Shown here: piece after piece, positions 25,336 to 34,184 of the stretch
How the letters are laid out: each line of letters starts with the position of its first letter
Position numbering within the stretch: position 1 is the stretch's first letter
Source of the DNA: DASSFZ01 sp035283185
GTDB lineage: Bacteria; Chloroflexota; Anaerolineae; Fen-1058
Reading direction: 5' to 3'
DNA: 64,000 nt
Assembly (NCBI GenBank): GCA_035283185.1
Contig: DATEUJ010000017.1
Coordinates: 13,751-77,750 of the forward strand
The notes under the pieces: model-generated
What the model saw: the letters and a program-made list of their open reading frames with translations, nothing else
The model's database searches: none
Told to the model about the DNA's origin: nothing
Position numbers and translations under genes: made by a program

Positions 25336-26085
25336 ATGTTCAACAGCAGCAGCAAGTGGTATTTCCTGGTCGGTGGTCTCACTGTGCTGGCCATCGTCGC
25401 GGGCGTCATTCTCAGCGCGATAGCGAATGCGTCGGCGACATCGACTCAGGCGAGCGAAACCGGCTCGCCACGCACCATCACGGCCGTCGGCACCGGCTCG
25501 GCCTCGGCATCCCCCGACGTGGCGACGGCGCAGATCGGCGTTGAGACACAATCGGCCTCGCCCGAAGACGCGACGCGCGAGAACGAAGAACGCATGAAGA
25601 CAGTCGTCGAGGCTTTGACGGCCGCAGGCATCGATATGAAAGACATCCAAACAGCGTACTACAGCCTGTGGGCCGAGCAGCGATATGATCCGGAGAAAGG
25701 CCAGCCTACCGGCGAGTACATCTACCACGTCAGCAATAGCCTGTCTGTGAAGATCCGCGCCCTCTCGAAAGTCGGCGCGATCCTGAGCGAGGCGGTGGAG
25801 GCCGGCGCGAATAATATCTCCGGCGTGAGCTTCAGCATCGAAGACACTTCGGCGCTCGAGATGGAAGCCCGCGAGAAGGCCGTGGCCGACGCGAAAGCGC
25901 GCGCGGAGAGCCTGGCCCAACTGAGCGGCGTCGAGCTGGGCGAGGTGGTGCTCGTCAGCGAGGTCATCGGCGGGCCTGTGCCGATCGTCATGGAGCGTGC
26001 AATGGGCGGCGGCGGCGGGGTGTCCATCGAGCCGGGCCAGCTCGAGGTGAGCATGCAGGTGCAGATGTCCTTTGCCATCCAGTAG
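25336..26085 (+). CDS. SIMPL (DUF541) domain protein
   Basis: The 249-residue protein has an N-terminal membrane anchor or signal (about residues 10-32) and a SIMPL domain: RTITAVGTGSASASPDVATAQIGV opens it, VSNSLSVKIRALSKVG lies mid-domain, and AVADAKARAESLAQLSGVELGEV is the typical conserved helix. SIMPL proteins are secreted or periplasmic and of unclear function, some tied to oxidative stress. ATG 25336 is chosen because GGAGGGAACA precedes it. A Gly-rich loop near 220 is the only unusual feature. Confidence 0.88.
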   Translation: MFNSSSKWYFLVGGLTVLAIVAGVILSAIANASATSTQASETGSPRTITAVGTGSASASPDVATAQIGVETQSASPEDATRENEERMKTVVEALTAAGIDMKDIQTAYYSLWAEQRYDPEKGQPTGEYIYHVSNSLSVKIRALSKVGAILSEAVEAGANNISGVSFSIEDTSALEMEAREKAVADAKARAESLAQLSGVELGEVVLVSEVIGGPVPIVMERAMGGGGGVSIEPGQLEVSMQVQMSFAIQ

Positions 26086-26152
26086 GCAGGGCATCCCCAT
26101 GCCCGCCAACGGATAGCAGACCTGCCAGGCCTCGAAGACCTGGCAGGTCTGC
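26086..26152. repeat. Two hairpin repeats after the SIMPL gene
   Basis: First, GGGCATCCCCATGCCC at about 26089-26104, a member of the GGGCAT-N4-ATGCCC family. Second, a perfect 14-bp stem: GCAGACCTGCCAGG (26116-26129) pairs with CCTGGCAGGTCTGC (26139-26152) across a 9-base loop. Either may terminate the SIMPL transcript; neither has a T-tract. Confidence 0.7.
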
Positions 26153-26369
26153 ATTACCGCCTAGAGAGCGTCGTGTTTGCGTCGGGCAAACGTCGGGCGA
26201 TCCGCTCGAACGAATGCGACGATACAGGTGTCTTATATGCAGGACTCGCCAGCGCGGGCACTGCCTTCTTGCCACAAGCCTGTATGGGCGTTACAATCGC
26301 CGTGCACTGCACGATGAGCGGACAGACGGTGGGGCGCGCCATCGTGCGGACACAAAGGGGGACATTCGC

Positions 26370-29300
26370 ATGACCACTGCTTCCATTGAGCCTCCCAGTC
26401 CGGCAGCGCGAGGCTCACGCAATCGCGCTCTCCTGATCGTGGCGCTCATCGCCGCCGTGGGCGTCGTCGCCATCGGCGCCCTCGCCCTGCTGTCCAATCA
26501 ACCGCCGCCTTCGCTCACGGCTGAGCTGCCGCCGGTCGTCGTGGACCGTGCGCCGGAGCGCGGCGAGGAACAGGGGGCCACCGCGCCGATCGTGCTGGTA
26601 TTTGACAAGCCGATGGATCGCGAGTCGACCGAGAAAGCACTGACGATCACGCCCGGCGTGCCGTATACCGTCGAATGGCGTGACGACGACACGCGGCTCG
26701 AAGTTGTTCCTGCCGGCGAAGGGTTCGAGCGCGACGCCACGTACGAGGTCAAGGTTGCGGCCAGCGCCCTGGCGACGAACGGCAAAAACCTGGCCGAAGA
26801 GCTGCTCTTCAAGTTCAAGGCGGTCGGCTATCTCGAAGTGACGCAGGTCGTCCCCGCGCCCGACGCGGAGGATATAGCGATCGACAGCGACGTCACGGTG
26901 ATGTTCAACCGGCCGGTCGTTCCATTAACCTCGATCTCCAATCAGCGCAACCTGCCTCAGCCGGTGACGTTCGATCCGCCGATCGAAGGATCGGGCGAGT
27001 GGCTGAACACTTCGATTTACGTGTTCCATTCCGAAGGACTGCTGCAGGCTGGGACGACTTACACGGCGAAGGTCGCCGCCGGGTTGAGCGATCCCTCCGG
27101 CGCGATACTGCCTCAGGACTACGCATGGTCATTCTCGACGCAGCCGCCGTTCGTGCTGGCGACCGAGCCGGGCGAATCGGAGACGAATGTGTGGCTCGAT
27201 CGCGCGATCCGGGTGCAGTTCAACCAGGCGATGGACCGCGAATCGGCGCAGGCGGCATTCTCACTGACCGGTGAGTCTGGGGCGGGCGTGGCGGGCGAAT
27301 TCGACTGGCCGGGCGAAGCGACGATGGTGTTCACGCCCACGCAACTGCTCAGCCGCGACAGGCTGTACACGGCGCAGGTCGCGGCAGGCGCGCAGGCGAT
27401 CGGCGGCGGCAGCGCGACCGAACTCGACACCACGTGGCAATTCCGCACCGTGCCTGAGCTGCGCGTCGTCCGCACCAGCCCGCGCGACGGGCAAACCGGC
27501 GTCGATCCCTACACCGCGTTCGAGGTGTATTTCAGCGCCCCGGTCGACGAAAAGACGCTGTGGCCGAACATCTTCGCCACGCCGCCGGTGTCGCTGACCG
27601 ACGTCTATACGTACTACTCCAGCTACGACAATCGCTACGTGTACGCGTTCAGCGCCGGGCCGTCGTCACCTTTCACGGTGACGATCGCGGGCGAGGTGGC
27701 CGATCCGTGGGGCGGCACGCTCGGCGCGGATCAGGTCGTGCACTTCGAGACGCGCGCGCTCAGCCCGGAGGCGCGTCTGAACGTTCCGGGTCGCTTCGGC
27801 GTGTACAGCGCGTACACCGACACGGTCGTATACGCCTCGTACCGCAACGTCTCGCAACTGGATTTCGCGCTCTATCCGGTATCGCCGGAAGAGTTCGCGC
27901 GGCTGACCGGGCCGGAGTCGTGGCAGTTGTGGGAGCGTCCGGTTCCGGTGTCGAGCGATCCGATCCGCGCCTGGTCGATCCCGGTCGAAGCGTCGCTCAA
28001 CGAACTCGGCCTCAAGCGTATCCCGCTGGTTGCCCCGCCGGAGGGCGAGGTCGTTGAGGGAACTGAAGGAACTGAGGGAACTCAAGGAACCCCCGCAGAC
28101 AGCGGGCGAGGGCAGGCTGAGGGAACGCAGGCGGGCGGGGCGCTCGCGCCCGGCATCTATTTCCTTCGCGTGTCTGCGCCGGAGCAGCCGATCATCGACT
28201 TCAGCGGCACGTCGCGGCATCTCCTGATCGTCTCGACGGCGAACGTCACGTTCAAGACCGCCGAGCGCGAGGCGCTTGTGTGGGCCACCGATCTGCAATC
28301 CGGGCAGCCGCTGAGCGGCGCACCGGTGGCGCTGCGCAACGCGCAGTTCTCGGATATCGGCGGCGGACGGACGAACCCGGAGGGCCTATTCACCGTCGAT
28401 TGGCTCGAGAAGCGCGATCCGTTCGAGATCAAGTATGCCATCGTCGGGGCCCCCGGCGCGCTCGACGCGGAGCGGACGTTCGGCGTGACGCTCAACGATT
28501 GGTCGAGCGGCATCGAGGGCTACGAGTTCGGTGTCCCAACTGAATACTTCTCCGACCCGTACCGGGTGTACCTCTATACCGAGAAGCCGCTGTATCGGCC
28601 CGGCCAGACGGTTCACTTCAAGGGCGTCGTGCGCGCGGCGGACAACACGCGCTACACCGTCGACTCTGGCCTGAAGGAAATGACGGTGGACATCTTCGAT
28701 CCGAACGGGACGCAGGTGTACAGCGTGACGCTGCCGCTCGGCGAGCTCGGCACGCTCAACGCCGACTTCGTCCTCGACGAAGAGGCCGCGCTCGGCTACT
28801 ACGCGCTCAACGCGCGCATCCCGATTCCGCAGAGCGGCGGGCGTGAGAAATTCGTCAACACCTATGGCCAGACATTCCTCGTGTCCGAGTACCGCCGCCC
28901 CGAGTTCGTCGTCGAAGTCACGCCGGCGAAGGACGAGTATGGTGCGGGAGAGGCCATCCAGTTCAGCGTGCAGGCGGCATACTTCTTCGGCGGCGCGGTG
29001 AGCGGCGGCAAAGTGACCTGGACTGTGCTGTCGAACGACTACTTCTTTGATCGCTACCGCGGCCCTGGCTACTGGAATTGGTACGACAGCGACTACATGG
29101 CCGAGTACAGGGGGGGTAACCTCATCGCGTCGGGCGAGGGGGTGCTAGACGACAACGGGCAGCTCCTCGTCGAGCTGCCGGCCAATCTCGACGAGAAGGC
29201 GGGCAGCCAGACGTTCACTCTGGAGGCGACGGTCGTCGACATTAACGATCAAGCAGTCTCGGCGCGCGCCGATGTCATCGTCCACAAGGGACTATTCTAC

Positions 29301-32300
29301 ATTGGCCTCCAGCCGGACGAATACGTCGGCGTTGCCGGGCAGCCGTTGCTCATCAACGTGCGGGCAGTCGATTGGAGCGGCGATCCCTACGGGCAGGCGA
29401 ATCTCGACGTCGTGTTTTACGAGCGCGAGTGGTTCAGCGTCCAGCAGATCGACGACTTCGGCAACGTGTTCTGGACGTCGACGTTCTCCGACACGGCGGT
29501 ATTCACGACGAGCACGACGACGACCCCGCTGGGCGGGGCGCAGGCAGCGGAGGGCGGCGAGGCGCAGGTAGGCTTCACGCCGCCGTCGGGAGGCGAGTAC
29601 CGCGTCGTCGCGACGGGCAAAGACCCCGATAGCCGCGAGGTGCGATCGTCGGCATTCGTATGGGTATCGTCGGAGGAATACGTCGCCTGGCGGCAGGATA
29701 ACAACGATCGTATCCAGCTCGTCGCCGACAAGCGCGAATACGCGCCCGGCGAGACGGCGAAGGTGCTGGTGCCCTCGCCGTTCCAGGGCGAGGTGACCGC
29801 GCTGCTGACGGTCGAGCGCGCGCGCATCATGGAGCATCGCCTGATCGCACTGCGCTCGAACAGCGAGGTGATCGAGATTCCGATCACGCCGGACATGGCG
29901 CCGAACGCCTTCGTGTCGGTGGTGATCGTCAAGGGCGTCGACGAGACGAACCCGGTTCCGGCGTTCCGCGTCGGCTACGCCTCGTTCGCGGTGAGCATCG
30001 AGCAACAGGTGCTCAACGTGAGCATCGCGCCGGATAAGAACGTCGAAGCGGGCGAGCACTACGGCCCGCGCGAGACCGTGACGTACACGGTGAAGGTCAC
30101 CGACTATGCAGGCCATCCTGCCCAGGCCGAGCTGTCGATGGCGCTGACCGACTACTCGGTCCTGACGCTGCTCGACGACTTCGCGCCGCCGATCGACCGG
30201 TTCTACTACGGCGAGCAAGGTCTCGGCGTGCGCACGGCGTCCGCGCTGGTGCTATCGGTCGATCGCATCAACATCGTGTTCGCCGAAGAGGGCAAGGGCG
30301 GCGGCGGCGGCGCGCTCGCCGAAGAGGGCGGCAGCTTCGTCCGCCAACAGTTCCCCGACACCGTGTACTGGAACGCGACGCTCATGACGGACGCGAACGG
30401 CGAGGCGACCGTGTCGGTGCAATTGGCCGACAACCTCACCACGTGGCGCATGCGCGCCAAGGCGGTTACCCAGGACACGCTCGTCGGCGAAGCGCATGTC
30501 GACATTATCAGCACGAAGGACCTGCTCGTCCGCCCGCTCACGCCGCGCTTCTTCGTCGTCGGCGACGAGCTGAGCCTGGCGGCCATCGTCCACAACAACA
30601 CGGACGCGCCGATCCAAGCGAGCGTGACGCTGGAAGGGACGGGAATACAGATCGATGGTCAGATCGAGCAGTCGGTGGACATCCCCGCGGGCGATAGAGT
30701 GCGGGTCGAGTGGCCGGCCACCGTGCTCGACACGCCGCAGGCCGACCTGACGTTCTCGGCGCGCGGCGGCGGGTTGTCGGATGCGAGTAAGCCGCCGGCC
30801 GGCCTGCCGCCCGATCAGCGTCTGCCGATCTACAAGTACAGCACGCCGGAGACGACCGGCACAGCCGGCACGCTCGACCTCGATGAAAGCACCGATCTGC
30901 CGGAGGTCGTGACCGAGATCGTCGTGCTGCCCGGAAACATCGACACGACCGCTTCGCGGGGCGACCTGACCGTGCAGATCGATCCTTCCCTGGCATCGGC
31001 GCAGGTGGAGGGACTGGACTACCTGGAGCACTTCCCGTACGAGTGCACCGAGCAGACGGTGAGCCGCTTCCTGCCGAATGTGCTCACATACCGGGCGCTT
31101 AAGGAACTCGGCCTGGCCGATGCCGCGCTTGAGTCGAAATTGGAGGAACTTGTGGGAACTGGCCTGCAGCGGCTGTACAACCAGCAGCACGCGGACGGCG
31201 GCTGGGGCTGGTGGGTCAATGAGCAGTCGGATACGACGACGAGCGCGTACGTCGTGCTCGGCATGGCGAAGGCGCGAGAGGCTGGATTTGCGGTCGACGG
31301 CGAGGTTGTGGATCGCGGGCTGGATTTCCTGCGTCGCCGGTTGACGGCGACGACGCGCATCAACCAGACATACGTCGCGAACCGGCAGGCGTTCGTCCTG
31401 TACGCGCTTGCCGAGGCGGGTGAGCCGCAGACCGACGCGGCGGTTTCGCTGTACGATTCCAAGCGCGGCCTGCTGAGCAACTACGCCAGGGCCTATCTGG
31501 CGCTGGCGCTGAGTCTCGATCCGTCGGGTAACGCTTCGCGCGTCGATACGCTGCTGAGCGATCTGAATAACGCGGCGAAGCTGAGCGCGACGGGCGCTCA
31601 CTGGGAAGAGGGAGAGCACGACACCTGGAACTGGAACACCGACACGCGCTCGACGGCGATCGTCCTCGATGCGCTGGCGCGGCTCGATCCGCAGAACCCG
31701 CTCGCGCCAAACGTCGTGCGCTGGCTGATGGTCGCGCGCACCGTTGGCCGCTGGGAATCGACGCAAGAGACGGTCTGGGCGCTGATCGCGCTGACCGATT
31801 GGATGAAGGCCACCGGCGAGCTGAACGCCGACTATTCCTGGTCGGCCAGGCTCAACGACGAGGACTTCGGCAGCGGCGTCGGCAATCAGGAGACCTTGGG
31901 TGATCCGGTGGTGCTTCACAAGGAACTCAAGGAACTCTTGCTCGGCGAAGCGAACGCGCTGACGATCGAGATGAAGGCGGCCGAGGGCCAGACCGGTGAG
32001 GGTCGACTGTATTACACGGCGCACCTGGAGACGTTCGTGCCGGTCGAGACGGTCCAGTCGCTCACGCGCGGCATCAGCGTGGCGCGGCAGTACTTCAGTG
32101 CGGACGACGAGTGCTTCAAGCCGCGCGACGCGAAGCGAGGCGAGGAACCGATCCCCTGCACGCCGGTGACGGGTGCGAAGGTCGGCGACGTGCTGCAGGT
32201 GCGGCTGACGATCGTCGCGCCGAACGATCTGTACTACGTGAAGGTCGAAGACCCGCTGCCTGCCGGCGCGGAGGCGATCGATACGTCGCTCAAGACGACC

Positions 32301-32573
32301 AGCCAGATCAACGAGGCGCCTGAGCTGAGCAAGACGTCGCCGTACTCCTATTACGACGGCTGGGGCTGGTGGTGGTTCACACGCACCGAATTGCGCGACG
32401 AGAAGGTGGTGCTGTTCGCGTCGTACCTGCCGGCGGGGACGTACGAGTACACCTACCAGGTTCGCGCCGGGCTGCAGGGCACGTACAAGGTCATCCCGCC
32501 GCACGCGGAAGAGATGTACTTCCCGGAGGTGTTCGGGCGCGGGGATGGGATGTTGTTTGAAATAGAGAGATAG
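26370..32573 (+). CDS. Giant alpha-2-macroglobulin family protein with Ig-like N-terminal repeats
   Basis: The 2,067-residue protein has one N-terminal membrane helix (about 17-39), then three or four Big_5/SbsA-type Ig-like repeats (about 45-465, each with a DKPMDRES/NQAMDRES-type motif). Macroglobulin MG domains follow (about 600-1250), then the A2M core. A thioester motif CTEQ is present, with Cys near 1559, and GGWGWW follows, as in the thioester domain. Bacterial A2Ms trap proteases at the envelope. Partner pbpC is absent here. Residues about 560-592 (EGTEGTEGTQG) come from a dispersed GGAACT repeat inserted in frame. ATG 26370 follows GGGGGA; the longer frame from 26214 lacks support. 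Confidence 0.92.
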   Translation: MTTASIEPPSPAARGSRNRALLIVALIAAVGVVAIGALALLSNQPPPSLTAELPPVVVDRAPERGEEQGATAPIVLVFDKPMDRESTEKALTITPGVPYTVEWRDDDTRLEVVPAGEGFERDATYEVKVAASALATNGKNLAEELLFKFKAVGYLEVTQVVPAPDAEDIAIDSDVTVMFNRPVVPLTSISNQRNLPQPVTFDPPIEGSGEWLNTSIYVFHSEGLLQAGTTYTAKVAAGLSDPSGAILPQDYAWSFSTQPPFVLATEPGESETNVWLDRAIRVQFNQAMDRESAQAAFSLTGESGAGVAGEFDWPGEATMVFTPTQLLSRDRLYTAQVAAGAQAIGGGSATELDTTWQFRTVPELRVVRTSPRDGQTGVDPYTAFEVYFSAPVDEKTLWPNIFATPPVSLTDVYTYYSSYDNRYVYAFSAGPSSPFTVTIAGEVADPWGGTLGADQVVHFETRALSPEARLNVPGRFGVYSAYTDTVVYASYRNVSQLDFALYPVSPEEFARLTGPESWQLWERPVPVSSDPIRAWSIPVEASLNELGLKRIPLVAPPEGEVVEGTEGTEGTQGTPADSGRGQAEGTQAGGALAPGIYFLRVSAPEQPIIDFSGTSRHLLIVSTANVTFKTAEREALVWATDLQSGQPLSGAPVALRNAQFSDIGGGRTNPEGLFTVDWLEKRDPFEIKYAIVGAPGALDAERTFGVTLNDWSSGIEGYEFGVPTEYFSDPYRVYLYTEKPLYRPGQTVHFKGVVRAADNTRYTVDSGLKEMTVDIFDPNGTQVYSVTLPLGELGTLNADFVLDEEAALGYYALNARIPIPQSGGREKFVNTYGQTFLVSEYRRPEFVVEVTPAKDEYGAGEAIQFSVQAAYFFGGAVSGGKVTWTVLSNDYFFDRYRGPGYWNWYDSDYMAEYRGGNLIASGEGVLDDNGQLLVELPANLDEKAGSQTFTLEATVVDINDQAVSARADVIVHKGLFYIGLQPDEYVGVAGQPLLINVRAVDWSGDPYGQANLDVVFYEREWFSVQQIDDFGNVFWTSTFSDTAVFTTSTTTTPLGGAQAAEGGEAQVGFTPPSGGEYRVVATGKDPDSREVRSSAFVWVSSEEYVAWRQDNNDRIQLVADKREYAPGETAKVLVPSPFQGEVTALLTVERARIMEHRLIALRSNSEVIEIPITPDMAPNAFVSVVIVKGVDETNPVPAFRVGYASFAVSIEQQVLNVSIAPDKNVEAGEHYGPRETVTYTVKVTDYAGHPAQAELSMALTDYSVLTLLDDFAPPIDRFYYGEQGLGVRTASALVLSVDRINIVFAEEGKGGGGGALAEEGGSFVRQQFPDTVYWNATLMTDANGEATVSVQLADNLTTWRMRAKAVTQDTLVGEAHVDIISTKDLLVRPLTPRFFVVGDELSLAAIVHNNTDAPIQASVTLEGTGIQIDGQIEQSVDIPAGDRVRVEWPATVLDTPQADLTFSARGGGLSDASKPPAGLPPDQRLPIYKYSTPETTGTAGTLDLDESTDLPEVVTEIVVLPGNIDTTASRGDLTVQIDPSLASAQVEGLDYLEHFPYECTEQTVSRFLPNVLTYRALKELGLADAALESKLEELVGTGLQRLYNQQHADGGWGWWVNEQSDTTTSAYVVLGMAKAREAGFAVDGEVVDRGLDFLRRRLTATTRINQTYVANRQAFVLYALAEAGEPQTDAAVSLYDSKRGLLSNYARAYLALALSLDPSGNASRVDTLLSDLNNAAKLSATGAHWEEGEHDTWNWNTDTRSTAIVLDALARLDPQNPLAPNVVRWLMVARTVGRWESTQETVWALIALTDWMKATGELNADYSWSARLNDEDFGSGVGNQETLGDPVVLHKELKELLLGEANALTIEMKAAEGQTGEGRLYYTAHLETFVPVETVQSLTRGISVARQYFSADDECFKPRDAKRGEEPIPCTPVTGAKVGDVLQVRLTIVAPNDLYYVKVEDPLPAGAEAIDTSLKTTSQINEAPELSKTSPYSYYDGWGWWWFTRTELRDEKVVLFASYLPAGTYEYTYQVRAGLQGTYKVIPPHAEEMYFPEVFGRGDGMLFEIER
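28053..28135 (+). repeat. GGAACT-type repeat inside the alpha-2-macroglobulin gene
   Basis: GGGAACTGAAGGAACTGAGG and related units, plus CCCGCAGACAGCGGG, encode an in-frame Glu-Gly-Thr repeat (EGTEGTEGTQGT) between recognisable domains. The units match those at 2990-3035 and 59566-59632 but are read in a different frame. A shorter pair at 31918-31938 gives KELKEL in the same protein. Confidence 0.65.
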
Positions 32574-32605
32574 AGGTCGGAGGTTGGAGAGCGAGGCGTG
32601 GGAGT

Positions 32606-32623
32606 GCCGACTTCAGTCGGCGA
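32606..32623 (+). terminator. Putative terminator after the alpha-2-macroglobulin gene
   Basis: GCCGAC and GTCGGC form a tight hairpin (about 32608-32623, loop TTCA) followed by GATTTTG. It serves the + strand gene. The Uma2 gene ends on the other strand at 32647. Confidence 0.5.
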
Positions 32624-32646
32624 TTTTGCGATTCGGCTGGGGCCGG

Positions 32647-33213
32647 TTATTCTTCAAACAAAGCGGCGACCGGCACGCTGAAGCCCGGCAACACATCATC
32701 GCCGGGGAGCGTGGCGGTTTCGGGAAATTCGCGCACGTCCGTCAGTGATCGATAGGCGTATACCGTCCGGGTTGCAGGGTCGGCCACCCAGACGAGCTTG
32801 ACGCCGATGGAGAAATACTCGCGCAGTTTTCGCATCACTTCGCTCCAGCGATCGTCGGGTGACAGAATTTCGACGACAAGTTCGGGCGCGACTTCCAGGA
32901 AGCCACTCCCCTCCTTCTGCTGCGCGTAGCGTTCGTGTGAGATGAAGGCCACGTCCGCGCCACGCACCGTATCCGGGTTGCGATGGGTGTAGATGCCGAC
33001 TTCACCTACCAGCACGTAGCCCAGATTGTTCTGCCTGACGAAGGATTTGATAAATTCGTCAAAATTACTTTCGTAGCGTGCGTGCTTGTGTCCGGTCGGG
33101 CTCATCGGCACGATTCTCCCCTCGATCAGTTCGCATGGGCCAATGTGGCCCATCGCCAGCAACTCTTCGCCCCGGATGAGCGTATCAGTTCGCTGCTCAA
33201 CGACGACTGCCAT
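32647..33213 (-). CDS. Uma2 family (DUF820) endonuclease-like protein
   Basis: The 188-residue protein is a Uma2/DUF820 member with a restriction-endonuclease-like fold: CELIEGRIVPMSPTG at the N-terminus, GADVAFIS, then PELVVEILSPDDRWSE and YFSIGVKLVWVADP. These Asp/Glu residues and the later Lys form the presumed PD-(D/E)xK site. The family is strongly expanded in cyanobacteria and Chloroflexota, with uncertain function. It stands alone here, oriented against its neighbours. Confidence 0.88.
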   Translation of the reverse strand: MAVVVEQRTDTLIRGEELLAMGHIGPCELIEGRIVPMSPTGHKHARYESNFDEFIKSFVRQNNLGYVLVGEVGIYTHRNPDTVRGADVAFISHERYAQQKEGSGFLEVAPELVVEILSPDDRWSEVMRKLREYFSIGVKLVWVADPATRTVYAYRSLTDVREFPETATLPGDDVLPGFSVPVAALFEE

Positions 33214-33251
33214 AGAGTATCACCTCCCTACACAAAAGCAGTATAGCACAT

Positions 33252-33479
33252 CTATCGACTTTCTGGTGGCCTTGTGCGCCGCTTCTCACCCAGGCTGGCC
33301 GACAGTCCCAGCAACCCGCCCGCGACGACCCCGATCACCAACTCGGCCACCGCTGCGGATCGCCCCGCAAACCACGCGAAAAGCAAGGCTATCGCCAGCC
33401 CTGACAGCGCGCCAAGCAGAGCGATCGCCCAGCGCCTGCGGCCCGTCAGGTGGCCGTAGAGCTTTTCATCCTTGCTCAT
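33252..33479 (-). CDS. Small two-helix membrane protein, unknown function
   Basis: The 75-residue protein has a basic N-terminus (LTGRRR), two membrane helices (about residues 17-38 and 44-64) and a basic tail (GEKRRTR). It lies 38 bases upstream of Uma2 on the same strand and could be its operon partner. I recognise no family; coding potential rests on the hairpin topology and clean frame. Confidence 0.5.
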   Translation of the reverse strand: MSKDEKLYGHLTGRRRWAIALLGALSGLAIALLFAWFAGRSAAVAELVIGVVAGGLLGLSASLGEKRRTRPPESR

Positions 33480-33579
33480 GTCGGTGGTTCCAATCTGCGC
33501 TGAATCCTGTGCGCACAGGTTGCAGGATCTGGACAGAATGCGCCAATCTGAGTGCTCGTGTGACCACTTATCAGCTCAT

Positions 33580-33690
33580 GTTACGCAGAAACGCATCCTT
33601 CGACTACGCGTCGGGCGCACGCTTCGCGTGAGCGGAACGCAGTGAAGTCGAAGAACGCGCCCGACGCTCCGCTCAGGATGCTTGCGTAAG
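33580..33690. repeat. CCTTCGACT/AGTCGAAG inverted-repeat element
   Basis: The arms TTACGCA...GCATCC...GCGTCGGGCGC (33580-33619) and GCGCCCGACGC...GGATGC...TGCGTAA (33656-33689) are inverted copies. The core TGAGCGGAACGCAGTGAAGTCG is also found inside the element at 5546-5678. It sits between the small membrane gene and the eight-gene operon. Bases 33690-33817 hold nothing else I can name. Confidence 0.7.
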
Positions 33691-33817
33691 GTCGGTTATC
33701 AGTATACCGTGAGGTCAGTGATTGTGCCAACCTCACTTCAGAGCCTTCAGACACCAGTCGCCGGTTGTGTTCAGGCTTCAGAGAGCGGGAAGTCCGGCCC
33801 GCAAACTAATGCCTTAC

Positions 33818-33846
33818 TTGCAGTGCACATATGAGCATGCTATACT
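33818..33846 (+). promoter_or_regulatory. Promoter of the eight-gene operon
   Basis: TTGCAG (33818-33823) and TATACT (33841-33846) are separated by exactly 17 bp. The first ATG (33858) is only 11 bases beyond the -10 box, implying a transcript with about 5 leader bases or none. Confidence 0.7.
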
Positions 33847-33857
33847 AGCCGCGACTT

Positions 33858-34184
33858 ATGATCAGCAGGAATGCCGACCAGGACGAAGAACGGGTGGTCT
33901 TGTGGGCCTCGCGCCTCCGGCGGTGGGGGATGGGCGATTTCGTGCCGCTGGCGGTGGATGTGCTCCGCCCCTTTACATTCCTCGGGGCGCAGGCTCTGAA
34001 TCTGTTCGCGCCGGTCCTGACGACTTTCGCTTCGCCGGCCGAGATTCGCGGATTAGCCGATCTGCTGGAGTCACCCGAAGCCCTGGATCGATTGTCCGAG
34101 AGGTTTGCATCGCCCGGAAGGGGCCAGGGGAGCGGCAGCCGCGAGGCGGCGCCGGCTGAATCGGACGAAGAGGCGCGCGCATGA
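33858..34184 (+). CDS. Hypothetical protein, first gene of the eight-gene operon
   Basis: The 108-residue protein has no signal peptide and no full membrane helix, though the middle (PFTFLGAQALNLFAPVLTTFA, about residues 39-59) is hydrophobic enough to touch the membrane. The tail is charged and low in complexity. It is a reliable gene because it sits behind a good promoter and its stop overlaps the next ATG (ATGA). No family recognised. The ATG may be translated from a nearly leaderless mRNA. Confidence 0.6.
   Translation: MISRNADQDEERVVLWASRLRRWGMGDFVPLAVDVLRPFTFLGAQALNLFAPVLTTFASPAEIRGLADLLESPEALDRLSERFASPGRGQGSGSREAAPAESDEEARA

Noticed and set aside
30252..32504. 750-codon antisense ORF over the alpha-2-macroglobulin gene
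   Set aside because: His/Arg/Gln-rich shadow with no domain; the sense frame is clearly coding.
33086..33631. 181-codon + strand ORF opposite Uma2 and the small membrane gene
   Set aside because: It is antisense to a recognisable Uma2 protein and ends in a repeat element.
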